Assembly: GCA_024103135.1 (NCBI GenBank) | Contig: JAGFIZ010000012.1 | Location: 1-64,000, forward strand | Origin: Bradyrhizobiaceae bacterium | GTDB taxonomy: Bacteria > Bacteroidota > Ignavibacteria > Kapaibacteriales > Kapaibacteriaceae | Direction: 5' to 3' | DNA length: 64,000 nt | Shown: piece after piece, positions 44,104-54,065 of the stretch | Layout: each line of letters starts with the position of its first letter | How positions within the stretch are numbered: the stretch's first letter is position 1 | The notes under the pieces: generated by a model | The model's database searches: none | The model's input: only the letters and a program-made list of their open reading frames with translations | Told to the model about the DNA's origin: nothing | Translations under genes and position numbers: made by a program

Positions 44104-44422
44104 GATTCAGTGGTCTGCACGGAGCGTACTCGTTGTTTGCATCCTCTTGGTATTTGGTTGTGCAGATACGCAGGAGGTCGACAATCGACTAGTGGCGGCG
44201 TATGCCGACGTGCTGGTTGCCCGCTACACCTTGGGAGATTCCACCAAGGTCGGCTCCGTATTCGACTCTGTTGCAACGGCACACGGTTATCAGCCCGAAG
44301 AGATGCGCCTTAAGCTTAGGGAGCTTGCGAGCAGCTACGAGTTGATGAAGAAGTTTTACGACAGCGTATCCGTACGACTGGACTCCATGAAAAAAGGAGC
44401 GATTGACTTCGACAAGCGTTGA
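44096..44422 (+). CDS. Small lipoprotein, DUF4296-like
   Basis: 108 residues from the ATG at 44096, with an AAAGGAG site in the end of the Nudix gene. The lipobox is VFGC in SVLVVCILLVFGCADTQ. The mature part is helical: LVAAYADVLVARYTLGD, VFDSVATAHGYQPEEMRL, LKKFYDSVSVRLD-like end (MKKFYDSVSVRLDSMKK). This fits DUF4296, small lipoproteins common in Bacteroidota and of unknown function. Its 3' end overlaps the convergent pyrD by 67 bases, so the two mRNAs are antisense there. Confidence 0.65.
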   Translation: MNKIQWSARSVLVVCILLVFGCADTQEVDNRLVAAYADVLVARYTLGDSTKVGSVFDSVATAHGYQPEEMRLKLRELASSYELMKKFYDSVSVRLDSMKKGAIDFDKR

Positions 44423-45507
44423 TACACGCCGTGTCCGTATCGTGCAAAGCCCTCAAAGTATCCTGTATACCACTGGTGGAGCACGACGCCCTGCTCCATT
44501 GATGCAAGAACATCTGAGCCCGTGAACACTCCACCACATCGGATGATGTGGAACTCTTGTGGTACGGTCATAGCCGAAAGAATTCGCGCTGCTTGCGTAA
44601 CAAGGTGAAGTGATCGCTGTGTTAGAACTGCACCACTAAGGCCACCACCATAGGTGGACGTAAAGCTGTCGTACAACGCTGTCTCGGAGCTCTTAATCTT
44701 CCTTCTTAGTTCAGCGTATTGCGTCGACGTGTTCCCAAGCACAACACCATCATACCCGAGCTCCACAAGAGTCTGAAGCAAGGATGGCAATTGCTCATCG
44801 GCCACGTCGTTGGAAATCTTCACCACAACGGGAAGCGGACGATGTCGGCTCTTCAAGAACTTCTCACTCACGATTTCCAAGCGCCTCATTAGCCCCCTAT
44901 CCAAATCAGCTGAATGGGCACCAGGAACGTTTGGGCAGCTCTCGTTTAGCTCCAGGTAGTCGGCCTTGGCAAGCGAGTATGCATTAAATCCATTGAACAG
45001 ACCCTTCATGGCCAGGTCTTCGTCCATCAACGGGTCAGCCGCCAAACTCGCGCCAATCGGAAATCCCGTCTCACGTGGCATACGCGAAATCCTTGTGGCC
45101 ACGGCTATGTGACCTGGATTCGGCAATCCCATCCAATTGCTTGCACTTCTGGACTCCGGGTATGGCACGGCTGGCCACTGAACACCATTACGCACGTTTC
45201 CCTCTCGTGCTTCCGACGTGGTAGTTCCAACCAACAGAGCACCAGCACCCTGTGCAAACATGGCATCAAAGCCACCACCCTCCTTGAACATCCCGGCTGC
45301 ATTCCACACAGGCATTCGGAACGTAAGATTCCATGCCCTAACCGGCTCCGAGACTATCGATTGGTGGGAGGGGGCTTCGGTTTCGAGCCGATGGGCGAAC
45401 CAGGTTCGCCCCCTGGAAAAGATCTTCGTTGCCAAGCTCGGAGGCAGTTTCACCACCCACGGACGCAGTCTGTGCTCTATACGTGCAACCCTCTCGAGTG
45501 CTGTCAT
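44356..45507 (-). CDS. pyrD: Dihydroorotate dehydrogenase
   Basis: 383 residues. FMN-binding TIM barrel that oxidises dihydroorotate to orotate in pyrimidine synthesis. An N-terminal extension (about 1-55: RIEHRLRPWVVKLPPSLATK) looks like the membrane-association helices of quinone-linked class 2 enzymes. Barrel motifs: FRMPVWNAAGMFKEGGGFDA, LELNESCPNVPGAHSADL, PVVVKISNDVADEQL, GYDGVVLGNTST and the phosphate-binding IIRCGGVFTGSDVLASMEQG. NESCPN is more like class 1 than the class 2 SSPNT pattern, so the class is uncertain. Convergent with the DUF4296-like gene and divergent from the TonB receptor. Confidence 0.85.
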   Translation of the reverse strand: MTALERVARIEHRLRPWVVKLPPSLATKIFSRGRTWFAHRLETEAPSHQSIVSEPVRAWNLTFRMPVWNAAGMFKEGGGFDAMFAQGAGALLVGTTTSEAREGNVRNGVQWPAVPYPESRSASNWMGLPNPGHIAVATRISRMPRETGFPIGASLAADPLMDEDLAMKGLFNGFNAYSLAKADYLELNESCPNVPGAHSADLDRGLMRRLEIVSEKFLKSRHRPLPVVVKISNDVADEQLPSLLQTLVELGYDGVVLGNTSTQYAELRRKIKSSETALYDSFTSTYGGGLSGAVLTQRSLHLVTQAARILSAMTVPQEFHIIRCGGVFTGSDVLASMEQGVVLHQWYTGYFEGFARYGHGVYQRLSKSIAPFFMESSRTDTLS

Positions 45508-45635
45508 CCTGCAAAACTACGCTTCCCATGCCAAGAGCACATTTGCTTTACTCATTTTTCAGATATCCGTGTCTGATAACTGAAAATTTGTAGAATTTTG
45601 CTCTTCTGTACGCTTTACTCACTGGAGGGACTACA

Positions 45636-48600
45636 ATGATTCGGCTCTGCTTTGTGGTGATGGCAATCGTGTGTTTGAGCATGCCAGGGTATGCACAATC
45701 CACGACGGCTAGTTCGATCCACGGCGTTATCAACGACAAGGCCAATGAAGCGGTTTCTGGAGCTACGGTGCGTGCGACGCACCTACCAACAGGAACTGTA
45801 TTCGGGGCAATTACGCGGACAAATGGTGCGTATCGCATCGTAAACATGAAGGTAGGTGGACCATACATCATCGTGGTCTCGTCGGTCGGCAAAGCAACAA
45901 CATCATACACGCTCGAATACCTACGCCTCGGTGAAGATGCTACAGTCTCCCTCACGCTGGCAGACTCTACCGTTGACATGAAAGCTGTAGAAGTAACAGC
46001 ACTTTCAGCATCGCAAGCAACAAAGACAGGACCAGAGGACTACGTCAGCACACAGCAGTTGTCTTCGTTTCCATCAATCACTCGCAACTATCAAGAGTTC
46101 GCACGGTTCTCTCCATACGCCACACCACAGACGGGCACAAGTAGCGTCACCCTAGGCGGTCGCAACAGCAAATTCAACAACCTCCAGGTTGATGGCACGC
46201 AGTACAATGATCTCTTTGGTCTTGGTGAGACAGGTTCACCTGGTGGTCAGGCCAACTCGAATCCAATATCCATGGATGCCATTCAAGAACTGCAAGTACT
46301 CGTTGCACCATTCGATGTGCGGCAAGGCAGATTCAGTGCTGGTGGCATGAATGCCGTCACCCGCTCCGGCACCAATACCTGGCAAGGCAGTGCCTACTAC
46401 TACTTCCGCAATGAGCAAATGATTGGTGACCTGCATACAACCACTGCACTAAGCACCGACGAGCAAGGCAATCCGCTTCCACTCGGTACCTATCGCGATA
46501 CGACCATCGCTACACCCTTTGCTGACTTTAGCGAATACCAATTAGGTGCACGAGTGGGAGGTCCGCTAATCGACAACAAACTCTTCATGTTCTTCTCCGC
46601 AGAGCAGACGCAACGCAAGAATCCCAATCCACAACTAGGCTTCATTCAGAATGGGTCGAACAACTCGCTTATTCGATCAATTGCCGACACCATGGGGCAG
46701 ATTCTACGGGATGTTTACGGATACGACCCTGGGGCAATGGACAACGTCGAGTCAACACGTCCCAGCCTAAAACTCTTTGGTCGCATTGACTGGAACCTCG
46801 ACAACAACAACACCATTACGTTCCGGCACAACTATGTTGATGCGAGCGACGAGATCTACAATCCAAACAGAACAACAGTTCTCTTTGGAAACAGAATGTA
46901 CACCAACACCAGTCAGACCAACAGCTCCGTCCTCCAATGGCACAGCACACTCAGCCCCACCATGCACAACGAGCTCATTGCTGGTGCTACGCTCATTCGT
47001 GATCATCGCGACATTCACGGAGCCAGATGGCCATCAGTAACGGTGACTGATTCCAGAACAAGCGGTGTGTACTATACGGCTGGTGCAGAGAACTTTTCGC
47101 TTGCCAACGTGGCCAACACCAATGTCTTCGAGCTTACTGACAACTTCACCTTCTTCATGGACGACCACACGTTTACCGTCGGCACACAAAATGAATTCCT
47201 AAGCTTCCGAAATCTCTTCATTCGAGACAATGCCGGGACGTGGACGTTCAACTCGCTTGACGACTTCCGCAATGGCTTTGCATCACGACTTCAATACTCA
47301 TTCGCACGACCACAGTACCCAGCCGACTTTGCAGCAGAGTTCTCGACTGCTCAGCTTGGCTTCTATGCGCAAGACGAGTGGCAAGTGAACCCACAGCTTC
47401 GCCTGACAATGGGTGTACGTGTAGACATGCCGCTGTTCTTTGACTCACCGAACTACAACGTCACTGCCGACACCATACACTACAACGCTAACACCAACGC
47501 TGCTCTCCTCAATCCAAACGCAACACTCGGTGTTCGAACGGACAACATGCCAGGCCTCAATCCACTCTTTTCGCCTCGTGTTGGATTTAACTGGACCGAT
47601 GGCGAGAGTACCCCGCTCACGATTCGCGGTGGTGTTGGTCTCTTCAGCGGAAGAGTGCCCTTTGTATGGATTGCCAATCAATTTGCCAATTCAGGACTTG
47701 AGTATGCTCGTGTGGACCTACGTCAGTCAGGTAGCGATACTCTTCGGTTCGACCCGACACTCGACCCACGCTCGAATCCTGACTTTGTGGCTCGAGCTGG
47801 CAAGGTCACCGAAGTCGACGTCACAGCCACAGACTTCCGCATGCCACAGAACCTTCGGGTAAACCTTGCTGCAGAACGAGAACTTGCATGGGGCATAGTC
47901 GGAACCATCGAGGGCATGTACTCGAAGACATTGAACGACATCTACTACACCGATCTGAACCTCGGTGATAGGCAAGACACTACACCGTATGGGGGAACCC
48001 TTCCAGGTGGACGTGGAGTGTATGGAACATACTCAGGACGGAACACAACCCCACGGACGCAGGTGGGTTCGTTTGGCGGTGGACCGTTCAACAACATCAT
48101 CCAGCTTGGCAACACTAGCGAGGGCTATACTTACAGCATCTCTGCACAGCTCAAGAAGCAATTCAACAGCGGCTGGTTTGCCAGCGTTGCCTATACCCAT
48201 AGCGCATCGTACGACAGGAATTCGGGCATGTCTTCGCAGGCAATCTCGAACTGGCGATACAACTACACGCAAGACAGTCCGAACGATGTTGCACTAAGTC
48301 GTAGTCTTTACGACATGCCACATCGCTTCATCGCAGCAATCAGCAAACGCTTCGAGTATGGCTCTTCGGACAATCCATTTGCCACTTCCGTTTCGTTGTT
48401 CTACGAGCTTCGGTCGGGTCAGCCATTCTCCTACGTCTACGATGGCGATATCAACGCCGATGGCCAAACAGAGAACGACCTCATCTACATTCCACAGAAT
48501 AGAACCGACATCGTACTTGGAACGTTTAGCAAGTCTGACTCACTCCAGCTTGCAGCACCAACCATGTACGATCAGCTTGACGCTTACATCGAGCGAGATG

Positions 48601-48983
48601 CTTACCTAAGTGCAAATCGTGGTAAGATTGCAGAACGGTTTGGAGCGCGGCAGCCTATGGTGCAGACGCTTGATCTTCGCTTGTTGCAGGAGATACCCAA
48701 CCCAGTAGCAAAAGGTCATCGCCTTGATATCACCGTCGACATCCTTAACCTCCTCAACCTCCTTAACCCTGATTGGGGTCGCATCCAGACTGCAGCTTAC
48801 AATCAGGACAAGATTCTCCGCTTCCAGGGCCTTGTAACAACAAACACGAAGCAAGATCCGAATGCACAACAAGCAACAGCAGGCACACCAGTCTTTACCT
48901 ACACCGACAAGCGTGATCCATTTGGCTACAACAACATGGCCTCGCGTTATCAAATTCAAATTGGAATCCGATACAACTTCTAG
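45636..48983 (+). CDS. Oar-like TonB-dependent outer-membrane receptor
   Basis: 1115 residues, with GGAGGGACTACA before the ATG. A signal peptide (LCFVVMAIVCLSMPGYAQS) is followed by a carboxypeptidase-regulatory-like domain (about 25-110: IHGVINDKANEAVSGATVRA, NGAYRIVNMKVGGPY), a plug domain (about 125-240: VTLGGRNSKFNNLQVDGTQ, DAIQELQVLVAPFDVRQGRF) and a beta-barrel ending in YQIQIGIRYNF with a terminal aromatic residue. The AGGMNAVTRSGTN motif is typical of the Oar group. It imports or displays large ligands across the outer membrane using TonB energy; the substrate is unknown. There is no SusD partner, so it is not a standard glycan locus. The NPP-type phosphodiesterase follows closely. 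Confidence 0.9.
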   Translation: MIRLCFVVMAIVCLSMPGYAQSTTASSIHGVINDKANEAVSGATVRATHLPTGTVFGAITRTNGAYRIVNMKVGGPYIIVVSSVGKATTSYTLEYLRLGEDATVSLTLADSTVDMKAVEVTALSASQATKTGPEDYVSTQQLSSFPSITRNYQEFARFSPYATPQTGTSSVTLGGRNSKFNNLQVDGTQYNDLFGLGETGSPGGQANSNPISMDAIQELQVLVAPFDVRQGRFSAGGMNAVTRSGTNTWQGSAYYYFRNEQMIGDLHTTTALSTDEQGNPLPLGTYRDTTIATPFADFSEYQLGARVGGPLIDNKLFMFFSAEQTQRKNPNPQLGFIQNGSNNSLIRSIADTMGQILRDVYGYDPGAMDNVESTRPSLKLFGRIDWNLDNNNTITFRHNYVDASDEIYNPNRTTVLFGNRMYTNTSQTNSSVLQWHSTLSPTMHNELIAGATLIRDHRDIHGARWPSVTVTDSRTSGVYYTAGAENFSLANVANTNVFELTDNFTFFMDDHTFTVGTQNEFLSFRNLFIRDNAGTWTFNSLDDFRNGFASRLQYSFARPQYPADFAAEFSTAQLGFYAQDEWQVNPQLRLTMGVRVDMPLFFDSPNYNVTADTIHYNANTNAALLNPNATLGVRTDNMPGLNPLFSPRVGFNWTDGESTPLTIRGGVGLFSGRVPFVWIANQFANSGLEYARVDLRQSGSDTLRFDPTLDPRSNPDFVARAGKVTEVDVTATDFRMPQNLRVNLAAERELAWGIVGTIEGMYSKTLNDIYYTDLNLGDRQDTTPYGGTLPGGRGVYGTYSGRNTTPRTQVGSFGGGPFNNIIQLGNTSEGYTYSISAQLKKQFNSGWFASVAYTHSASYDRNSGMSSQAISNWRYNYTQDSPNDVALSRSLYDMPHRFIAAISKRFEYGSSDNPFATSVSLFYELRSGQPFSYVYDGDINADGQTENDLIYIPQNRTDIVLGTFSKSDSLQLAAPTMYDQLDAYIERDAYLSANRGKIAERFGARQPMVQTLDLRLLQEIPNPVAKGHRLDITVDILNLLNLLNPDWGRIQTAAYNQDKILRFQGLVTTNTKQDPNAQQATAGTPVFTYTDKRDPFGYNNMASRYQIQIGIRYNF

Positions 48984-49032
48984 GTTGGAAGGGGGCGATG
49001 TAGCACATCCCTCCTTCTATCATCGCATACTC

Positions 49033-50211
49033 ATGGGGGTGCTGACGCTTGTCGTCAGCGCCCCCTTGATGTTTGGTGGCACACGCACGATCCTGATTTC
49101 ATTCGATGGTTTTCGACATGACTATGTGGGACGTTTACCCGATGGTGTCTTCAAGAGTATGTTTTCTACTGGGTGCAGAGCGCAATCCTTGATCCCTGTG
49201 AATCCTACCAAGACATTTCCGAATCACTGGAGTCTGGCAACAGGCCTCTATCCTGAGCATCATGGAATCCTTGATAACCGGTTCTATGACAGAGCCTTGG
49301 TCGATACGTTTGCAATGTCAAGCACAGAGTCCGCCTGGTGGCTTGGCGAGCCAGTGTGGAACACAGCAGAGCGTCGTGGCGTGATGGCCTACACGTACTA
49401 CTGGCCTGGATCAAATGTTGCTGTGCAAGGTATGCACCCAACTCGATGGTTCCCCTATAGTGGATCGCGGAAGTATGCCGATCGCATCGACTCCGTCATC
49501 GCCTGGTCGGCCATGCCACAACCACCTGGACTTATCGTTACGTACTTCGAGTTACTGGATGATGCCGGGCATCGTCATGGTCCGCAGTCCGCACAGGTCG
49601 ACACTGCACTCATCACCGCCGAAGCACTGATTGCTCGCCTGGTGCAAGGACTCCGTGCACACGACGTGCTTGATTCGGTAAACATCGTCATCGTCAGTGA
49701 CCATGGGATGACGGCTACTGAGCCCCCTTCCCCAGACCAACATCGCGTACAGTCGGCACTGTTTGGCGACAGCTCTCTTGTTGTACTCGTGAGCCATACG
49801 AACGTCTTCGTCTACGGCTTGCAGCCTGATCAAGCCGATGCCGTTGCAGAGCGGGTAAATGCCGACGCTGCATTGAAGATCCGCGCCACACCATCAAAGC
49901 GGTTGGATAGCAGTTGGCATATCAACCACGCAGCGAGAGTACCGGATCTCTATGCCGAGGCATTGTTCGGATCTACCATCGATACAGGCAAGCGTCCGCT
50001 ACCACAGCATGCTGGCGGCAATCATGGCTACCACAACAGCAACGTCGACATGCACGGTATATTCGTTGCAACAGGACCAGACATCAAGCCAGGGCTGTTG
50101 CCATCGTTTAGTGTCGTTGACGTATACAACGTCATCTGTTCATTGCTGCGCATTGAACCTGCACTGAACGACGGTAATCCAGAGATAGCACGTCGGGTAG
50201 TCAGACACTAG
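49033..50211 (+). CDS. NPP-type alkaline phosphatase-superfamily phosphodiesterase
   Basis: 392 residues from the ATG at 49033, which places a signal peptide (VLTLVVSAPLMFGG) at the start; a TTG at 48985 is an alternative. Ectonucleotide pyrophosphatase/phosphodiesterase family with the metal site in ISFDGFRHDY, the Thr nucleophile region NPTKTFPNHWSLATGLYPEH, Asp/His in YFELLDDAGHRHGP, SDHGMTA and GGNHGYHN. It would cleave nucleotide or phosphodiester substrates outside the cytoplasm, releasing nucleoside monophosphates. It follows the Oar-like receptor by 49 bases and precedes AMP nucleosidase and PhoD, suggesting a nucleotide/phosphate scavenging group. Confidence 0.85.
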   Translation: MGVLTLVVSAPLMFGGTRTILISFDGFRHDYVGRLPDGVFKSMFSTGCRAQSLIPVNPTKTFPNHWSLATGLYPEHHGILDNRFYDRALVDTFAMSSTESAWWLGEPVWNTAERRGVMAYTYYWPGSNVAVQGMHPTRWFPYSGSRKYADRIDSVIAWSAMPQPPGLIVTYFELLDDAGHRHGPQSAQVDTALITAEALIARLVQGLRAHDVLDSVNIVIVSDHGMTATEPPSPDQHRVQSALFGDSSLVVLVSHTNVFVYGLQPDQADAVAERVNADAALKIRATPSKRLDSSWHINHAARVPDLYAEALFGSTIDTGKRPLPQHAGGNHGYHNSNVDMHGIFVATGPDIKPGLLPSFSVVDVYNVICSLLRIEPALNDGNPEIARRVVRH

Positions 50212-50236
50212 CATTCACATTCGTCGGCAGATTACG

Positions 50237-51013
50237 ATGGAGACAAAACAACAGATAGCAGAGAACTGGTTGCCACGGTATACTGGCATGCCTGTGTCGG
50301 GATTTGGTGACTACATTCTTATCACGAACTTCAAGTCATACGTTGATGCCTTTGCCCGACGTTTCGACGTACCGGTAATAGGCGCTGACAGGCCGATGCA
50401 GGTGGCCACGAACACTAGTGGTCTGAGCATCATCAACTATGGTATTGGTTCGCCCAACGCAGCACTCATCATGGACTTGCTTGTTGCGCGCATGCCCAAG
50501 GGCGTGTTGTTTCTTGGCAAGTGCGGTGGACTCAAGCATAGCACGACGATCGGTCACTTTATCCTCCCTATCGCTGCCATTCGTGGTGATGGAACCAGCA
50601 ACGACTACTTTCCACCGGAGGTACCGGCACTACCTTCGTTCAAGATCCACAAGTTCGTTTCTGACAAAATCCTCCAGCACGAGAAGGAGTACCGGACAGG
50701 CGTTGTCTATACCACTAACCGACGAGTTTGGGAGTGGGATACAGCATTCCGAGAACACTTGAAGGAGCTTAGCTGCCTTGCCATCGACATGGAAACAGCA
50801 ACGGTGTTTATCGTTGGCCATAAGAATGGCATTCCACGCGGTGCATTGCTTCTGGTGAGCGACGTGCCAGTTGTTCCTGAAGGAGTGAAAACAGAAGAGA
50901 GCGATAAGCAGGTGTCCGAAAAATGGTCGCAGATGCACCTGGACATAGGCATCGAAGCAATGACCCACATTGGCGAACAAGGCGAAGAAATCAAACACCT
51001 TAGGTACGAGTAA
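50237..51013 (+). CDS. amn: AMP nucleosidase
   Basis: 258 residues, the short Bacteroidota form of AMP nucleosidase in the PNP/UDP phosphorylase superfamily; it splits AMP into adenine and ribose 5-phosphate in the cytoplasm. Motifs: PVSGFGDYILITNF, IINYGIGSPNAALIMDLL, VLFLGKCGGLKHSTTIGHF, RRVWEWDTAFREHL, CLAIDMETATVFIVG with the catalytic Glu, and LLVSDVPVVPEGVKT. The stop overlaps the start codon of the PhoD gene by one base, so the two are cotranscribed. Downstream of the exported phosphodiesterase it could use the AMP released. Confidence 0.9.
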   Translation: METKQQIAENWLPRYTGMPVSGFGDYILITNFKSYVDAFARRFDVPVIGADRPMQVATNTSGLSIINYGIGSPNAALIMDLLVARMPKGVLFLGKCGGLKHSTTIGHFILPIAAIRGDGTSNDYFPPEVPALPSFKIHKFVSDKILQHEKEYRTGVVYTTNRRVWEWDTAFREHLKELSCLAIDMETATVFIVGHKNGIPRGALLLVSDVPVVPEGVKTEESDKQVSEKWSQMHLDIGIEAMTHIGEQGEEIKHLRYE

Positions 51014-52425
51014 TGGTCACTATTACACTGTCAACTAGCAATACGGTTTATTCACGCAGCGCCTCGTCGCGTCGGCTTCCCACACTCGCATCACTCATCC
51101 TTGCATGTTGTACCTGGCTTGTTTGCGCAAGCTCACTTCATGCTCAAGGGCTTGCTGCTGGACCCATGGTGGGGCATGTTGACATGCGCGAAGCCAAGCT
51201 CTGGGTACAGACGCGCACGGCCGCCGATGTTGCAATCGAGTATCACGAGAAAGGAACGTCAGGTCCGTGGTTCCGAACACTTACCTCGCGGACCACTCCT
51301 GCTGACGCCTGCGTAGCCACGCTCATCGCCGATAGTGTCGAACCAGGCAGAACCTATGAGTACCGCGTGCTGGTGAATGGTGAGCCCCTTACCTTCCCCT
51401 ATCCAACGGAGTTCAAGACCCAACCCATTTGGAAGTGGCGAGGTGATAATCTTCCAAGCCAGACCATAGCCATTGGATCGTGTCTATACGTTAACCAGCC
51501 CGGCTATGAACGTCATGACAAGGATGGAAACGAACGGGGCTATGGCAGTGAGTACGAAACCATCACATCATTAGCCAACGCTAAACCCGATGTGATGATT
51601 TGGATGGGCGACAATGTCTACATGCGCGAAGCCGATTGGAATTCACGCAGTGGTATGCTCAAGCGCTTTTCGCATACGCGAGCCATGACAGAGTTACAGC
51701 CCCTCCTTGCATCCACGGCGAACTATGCGATTTGGGATGACCACGACTTCGGACCCGACAACAGTAATCGTGGCTGGTGGGGGAAGGAGACATCGCTGGA
51801 GGTTCACAAACTCTTCTGGCCCAACCCCTCATACGGTACTCAACGAGCACCTGGTGTATACACATCATTCGATGTACTCGACGTGCAGTTCATTCTGTTG
51901 GACGACCGGTATTATCGCAAGCCGGAGCGCCGAGTTGACGGGATTGGATCAATCATCGGACATGAGCAGATAAATTGGCTGGCCGACGTACTTGCATCGT
52001 CGAAGGCTACGTTCAAGATCATCGCAACTGGATCGCAATTCATCACCTCGGATACAACGAAGGAATCGTACATCCACGAGCCACGAGAGCGACAGTTGAT
52101 CATCGACATGATCACGCGTAACAACATCAAGGGTGTGATGTTCATTAGTGGTGACATCCATGCTGCCGAGCTTAGCCGCTTGGATAGGCCAGATGCCTAC
52201 CCGTTGTATGAGTTCACGTCAAGTGCACTTACGGCAGGGTCAAACAAGAACATTGCCAACCAGCAGAATCAATATCGTGTACCCAACACCGCATACGGTG
52301 GACACAACTTTGGACTCATCACGGTTAGCGGTAAACGTGGCGAACGCACGCTCACCCTGCAATGCATGGACAAGGATGGCAAGGAAGTGTGGAAGCACGT
52401 GATTACCGAAGCGGAACTCCGGTAA
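51013..52425 (+). CDS. PhoD-like alkaline phosphatase
   Basis: 470 residues. The N-terminus carries a signal segment (LASLILACCTWLVCASSLHA), long for a simple signal peptide; the true start may be internal. A PhoD_N fibronectin-like domain (about 50-130: GPMVGHVDMREAKLWVQT) is followed by a metallophosphatase domain: IAIGSCLYVNQPGYE, DVMIWMGDNVYMREADW, YAIWDDHDFGPDNSNRGWW, VQFILLDDRYYR, VMFISGDIHAAELSRL. Family members hydrolyse phosphodiesters or monoesters with Fe/Ca-type metal centres outside the cytoplasm. Shares an operon with amn and ends 11 bases from the convergent malic-enzyme gene. Confidence 0.87.
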   Translation: MVTITLSTSNTVYSRSASSRRLPTLASLILACCTWLVCASSLHAQGLAAGPMVGHVDMREAKLWVQTRTAADVAIEYHEKGTSGPWFRTLTSRTTPADACVATLIADSVEPGRTYEYRVLVNGEPLTFPYPTEFKTQPIWKWRGDNLPSQTIAIGSCLYVNQPGYERHDKDGNERGYGSEYETITSLANAKPDVMIWMGDNVYMREADWNSRSGMLKRFSHTRAMTELQPLLASTANYAIWDDHDFGPDNSNRGWWGKETSLEVHKLFWPNPSYGTQRAPGVYTSFDVLDVQFILLDDRYYRKPERRVDGIGSIIGHEQINWLADVLASSKATFKIIATGSQFITSDTTKESYIHEPRERQLIIDMITRNNIKGVMFISGDIHAAELSRLDRPDAYPLYEFTSSALTAGSNKNIANQQNQYRVPNTAYGGHNFGLITVSGKRGERTLTLQCMDKDGKEVWKHVITEAELR

Positions 52426-52436
52426 CCATCATCACA

Positions 52437-54065
52437 TCAATAGTCCGGTTTGTAACTCTTATCGGCTACAAATGCGCCTACATCTGCAGGCCGCTCAACC
52501 GTTGCCAATCCAGAGTCAAAGAAGTACTCAGCTACAGCAGTAGCAACAACATGAGCACTTTCTCTGATTCTAGTTAACGGTGGATAGACTACCCCACTAT
52601 CGAACATCTCCTGTGTGACCATTCCGGATAGAGCCCGTGCTGCCACACTAAAGGCCTCATCCGGTATGGTGGTGGGCTTAGCTGCGAGGACGGCTAGTCC
52701 CATTGCCGGGAAGATGTAGACGTTGTTTCCTTGCGATGGAGTCAACGTCTTGCCATCATACTCAAACGGTGGAAAGGGGCTTCCACTAGCAAAGATGGCC
52801 TTGCCGCCCGACCACGTGTAGGCTTGTTCTGCCGTGCATTCACTCTTTGATGTTGGATTGGAGTATGGGAAGATGATCGGACGTTCCGTATTCCGTGCCA
52901 TCTGCTCAATGATGGGCTGGGTAAAGCTTCCTGGTATGGTGCTTGTGCCTAACAACACCGTTACACCGAGCTCACGCACTGCATCTTCGAGTGATAGCGT
53001 TTCACCTGGCTTGTTGGCATAGCGCAACTTCGCCGGTGTAAGATCTGTTCGTGAAGATGTCACAAGCCCCTTACTATCTACCAACCAGCAGCGATGTTGT
53101 GCTTCTTCGCGCGTTAGTCCTTCACGCTCCATTGCCGTACATAAGAGGTCGGCAATACCTATCCCTGCAGAGCCTGCACCAAAGAACAGATACGTTTGAT
53201 CTTGCAAACGTTCGCCCTTGCATCGGGTAGCCGTCATGATACCCGAAACACCAACACCAGCGGTTCCCTGGATGTCGTCGTTAAATGAGCAGACGCGATG
53301 TCGGTATTGCTCAAGAATCTCTGCTGCATGATGATTTGCAAAATCTTCCCACTGTATGGTGCAGCCAGGGAAGACGTCCTTAACCGATTCTACAAACTCA
53401 TCGATGAAGTTATCGTACTCCGTGCCAACGATTCTGTTCTGTGCAAGACCGATGTAGAGTGGGTCGTTCAACAACTCTTCGTTGTTTGTTCCAACGTCCA
53501 GTGCAATTGGTAGCGTAAGGTGCGGAGGAACACCGGCAACTGCCGTATAGAGAGCAAGCTTGCCAATGGGAATGCCCATACCCTGAGCACCAAGGTCGCC
53601 CAGTCCAAGTATCCTCTCCCCGTCGGTAACGGTTATGAACTGCACGTTTGGCTCCGGCCAATTACGCAGCACTTGCTTCATCTTGCCACGATGCCGTAGC
53701 GTGATGTAGATGCCTTGCGGTCTGCGGTAATTACGTCCGAATGTCTGACATGCTTCGCCTACGGTAGGTGTATAGACGATGGGCATATACGTTACTGGAT
53801 CGCCCATCAGAATGCGATAGTAAATCGTCAGGTTGCGTTCTTGAAGATCAGCCAGATAAATGTATTTGTCGATGTCTCTTGGCAACGAAGCAATGTGCGC
53901 TTCGATTCGCTTTGTCTGTGTTTCTGGCGTCGATACGATGTCCGGCAGCAGACCAAGGATTCCGTATGCCTCTCGTTCTTCTCTGGTAAATGCCGTTCCT
54001 TTATTCCAGCGTGGATCTCGAAGGAGGTCCATGCCAGACTTGCCACTAGGATGATTGGTTTTCAT
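52437..54065 (-). CDS. maeA: NAD-dependent malic enzyme
   Basis: 542 residues from the ATG at 54065 (an upstream TTG at 54074 is possible). Decarboxylating malate dehydrogenase: malate to pyruvate and CO2 with NAD. Family landmarks: GKSGMDLLRDPRWNKGTAF, MPIVYTPTVGEACQTF, VTDGERILGLGDLGAQGMGI, KLALYTAVAGV, FNDDIQGTAGVGV (metal ligands) and TYLFFGAGSAGIGIADLL (Rossmann fold), then IIFPYSNPTSKSECTAEQAY. The length and the ILGLGDLG motif fit the large NAD-type enzymes shared by bacteria and mitochondria. Single gene, convergent with phoD. Confidence 0.95.
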   Translation of the reverse strand: MKTNHPSGKSGMDLLRDPRWNKGTAFTREEREAYGILGLLPDIVSTPETQTKRIEAHIASLPRDIDKYIYLADLQERNLTIYYRILMGDPVTYMPIVYTPTVGEACQTFGRNYRRPQGIYITLRHRGKMKQVLRNWPEPNVQFITVTDGERILGLGDLGAQGMGIPIGKLALYTAVAGVPPHLTLPIALDVGTNNEELLNDPLYIGLAQNRIVGTEYDNFIDEFVESVKDVFPGCTIQWEDFANHHAAEILEQYRHRVCSFNDDIQGTAGVGVSGIMTATRCKGERLQDQTYLFFGAGSAGIGIADLLCTAMEREGLTREEAQHRCWLVDSKGLVTSSRTDLTPAKLRYANKPGETLSLEDAVRELGVTVLLGTSTIPGSFTQPIIEQMARNTERPIIFPYSNPTSKSECTAEQAYTWSGGKAIFASGSPFPPFEYDGKTLTPSQGNNVYIFPAMGLAVLAAKPTTIPDEAFSVAARALSGMVTQEMFDSGVVYPPLTRIRESAHVVATAVAEYFFDSGLATVERPADVGAFVADKSYKPDY

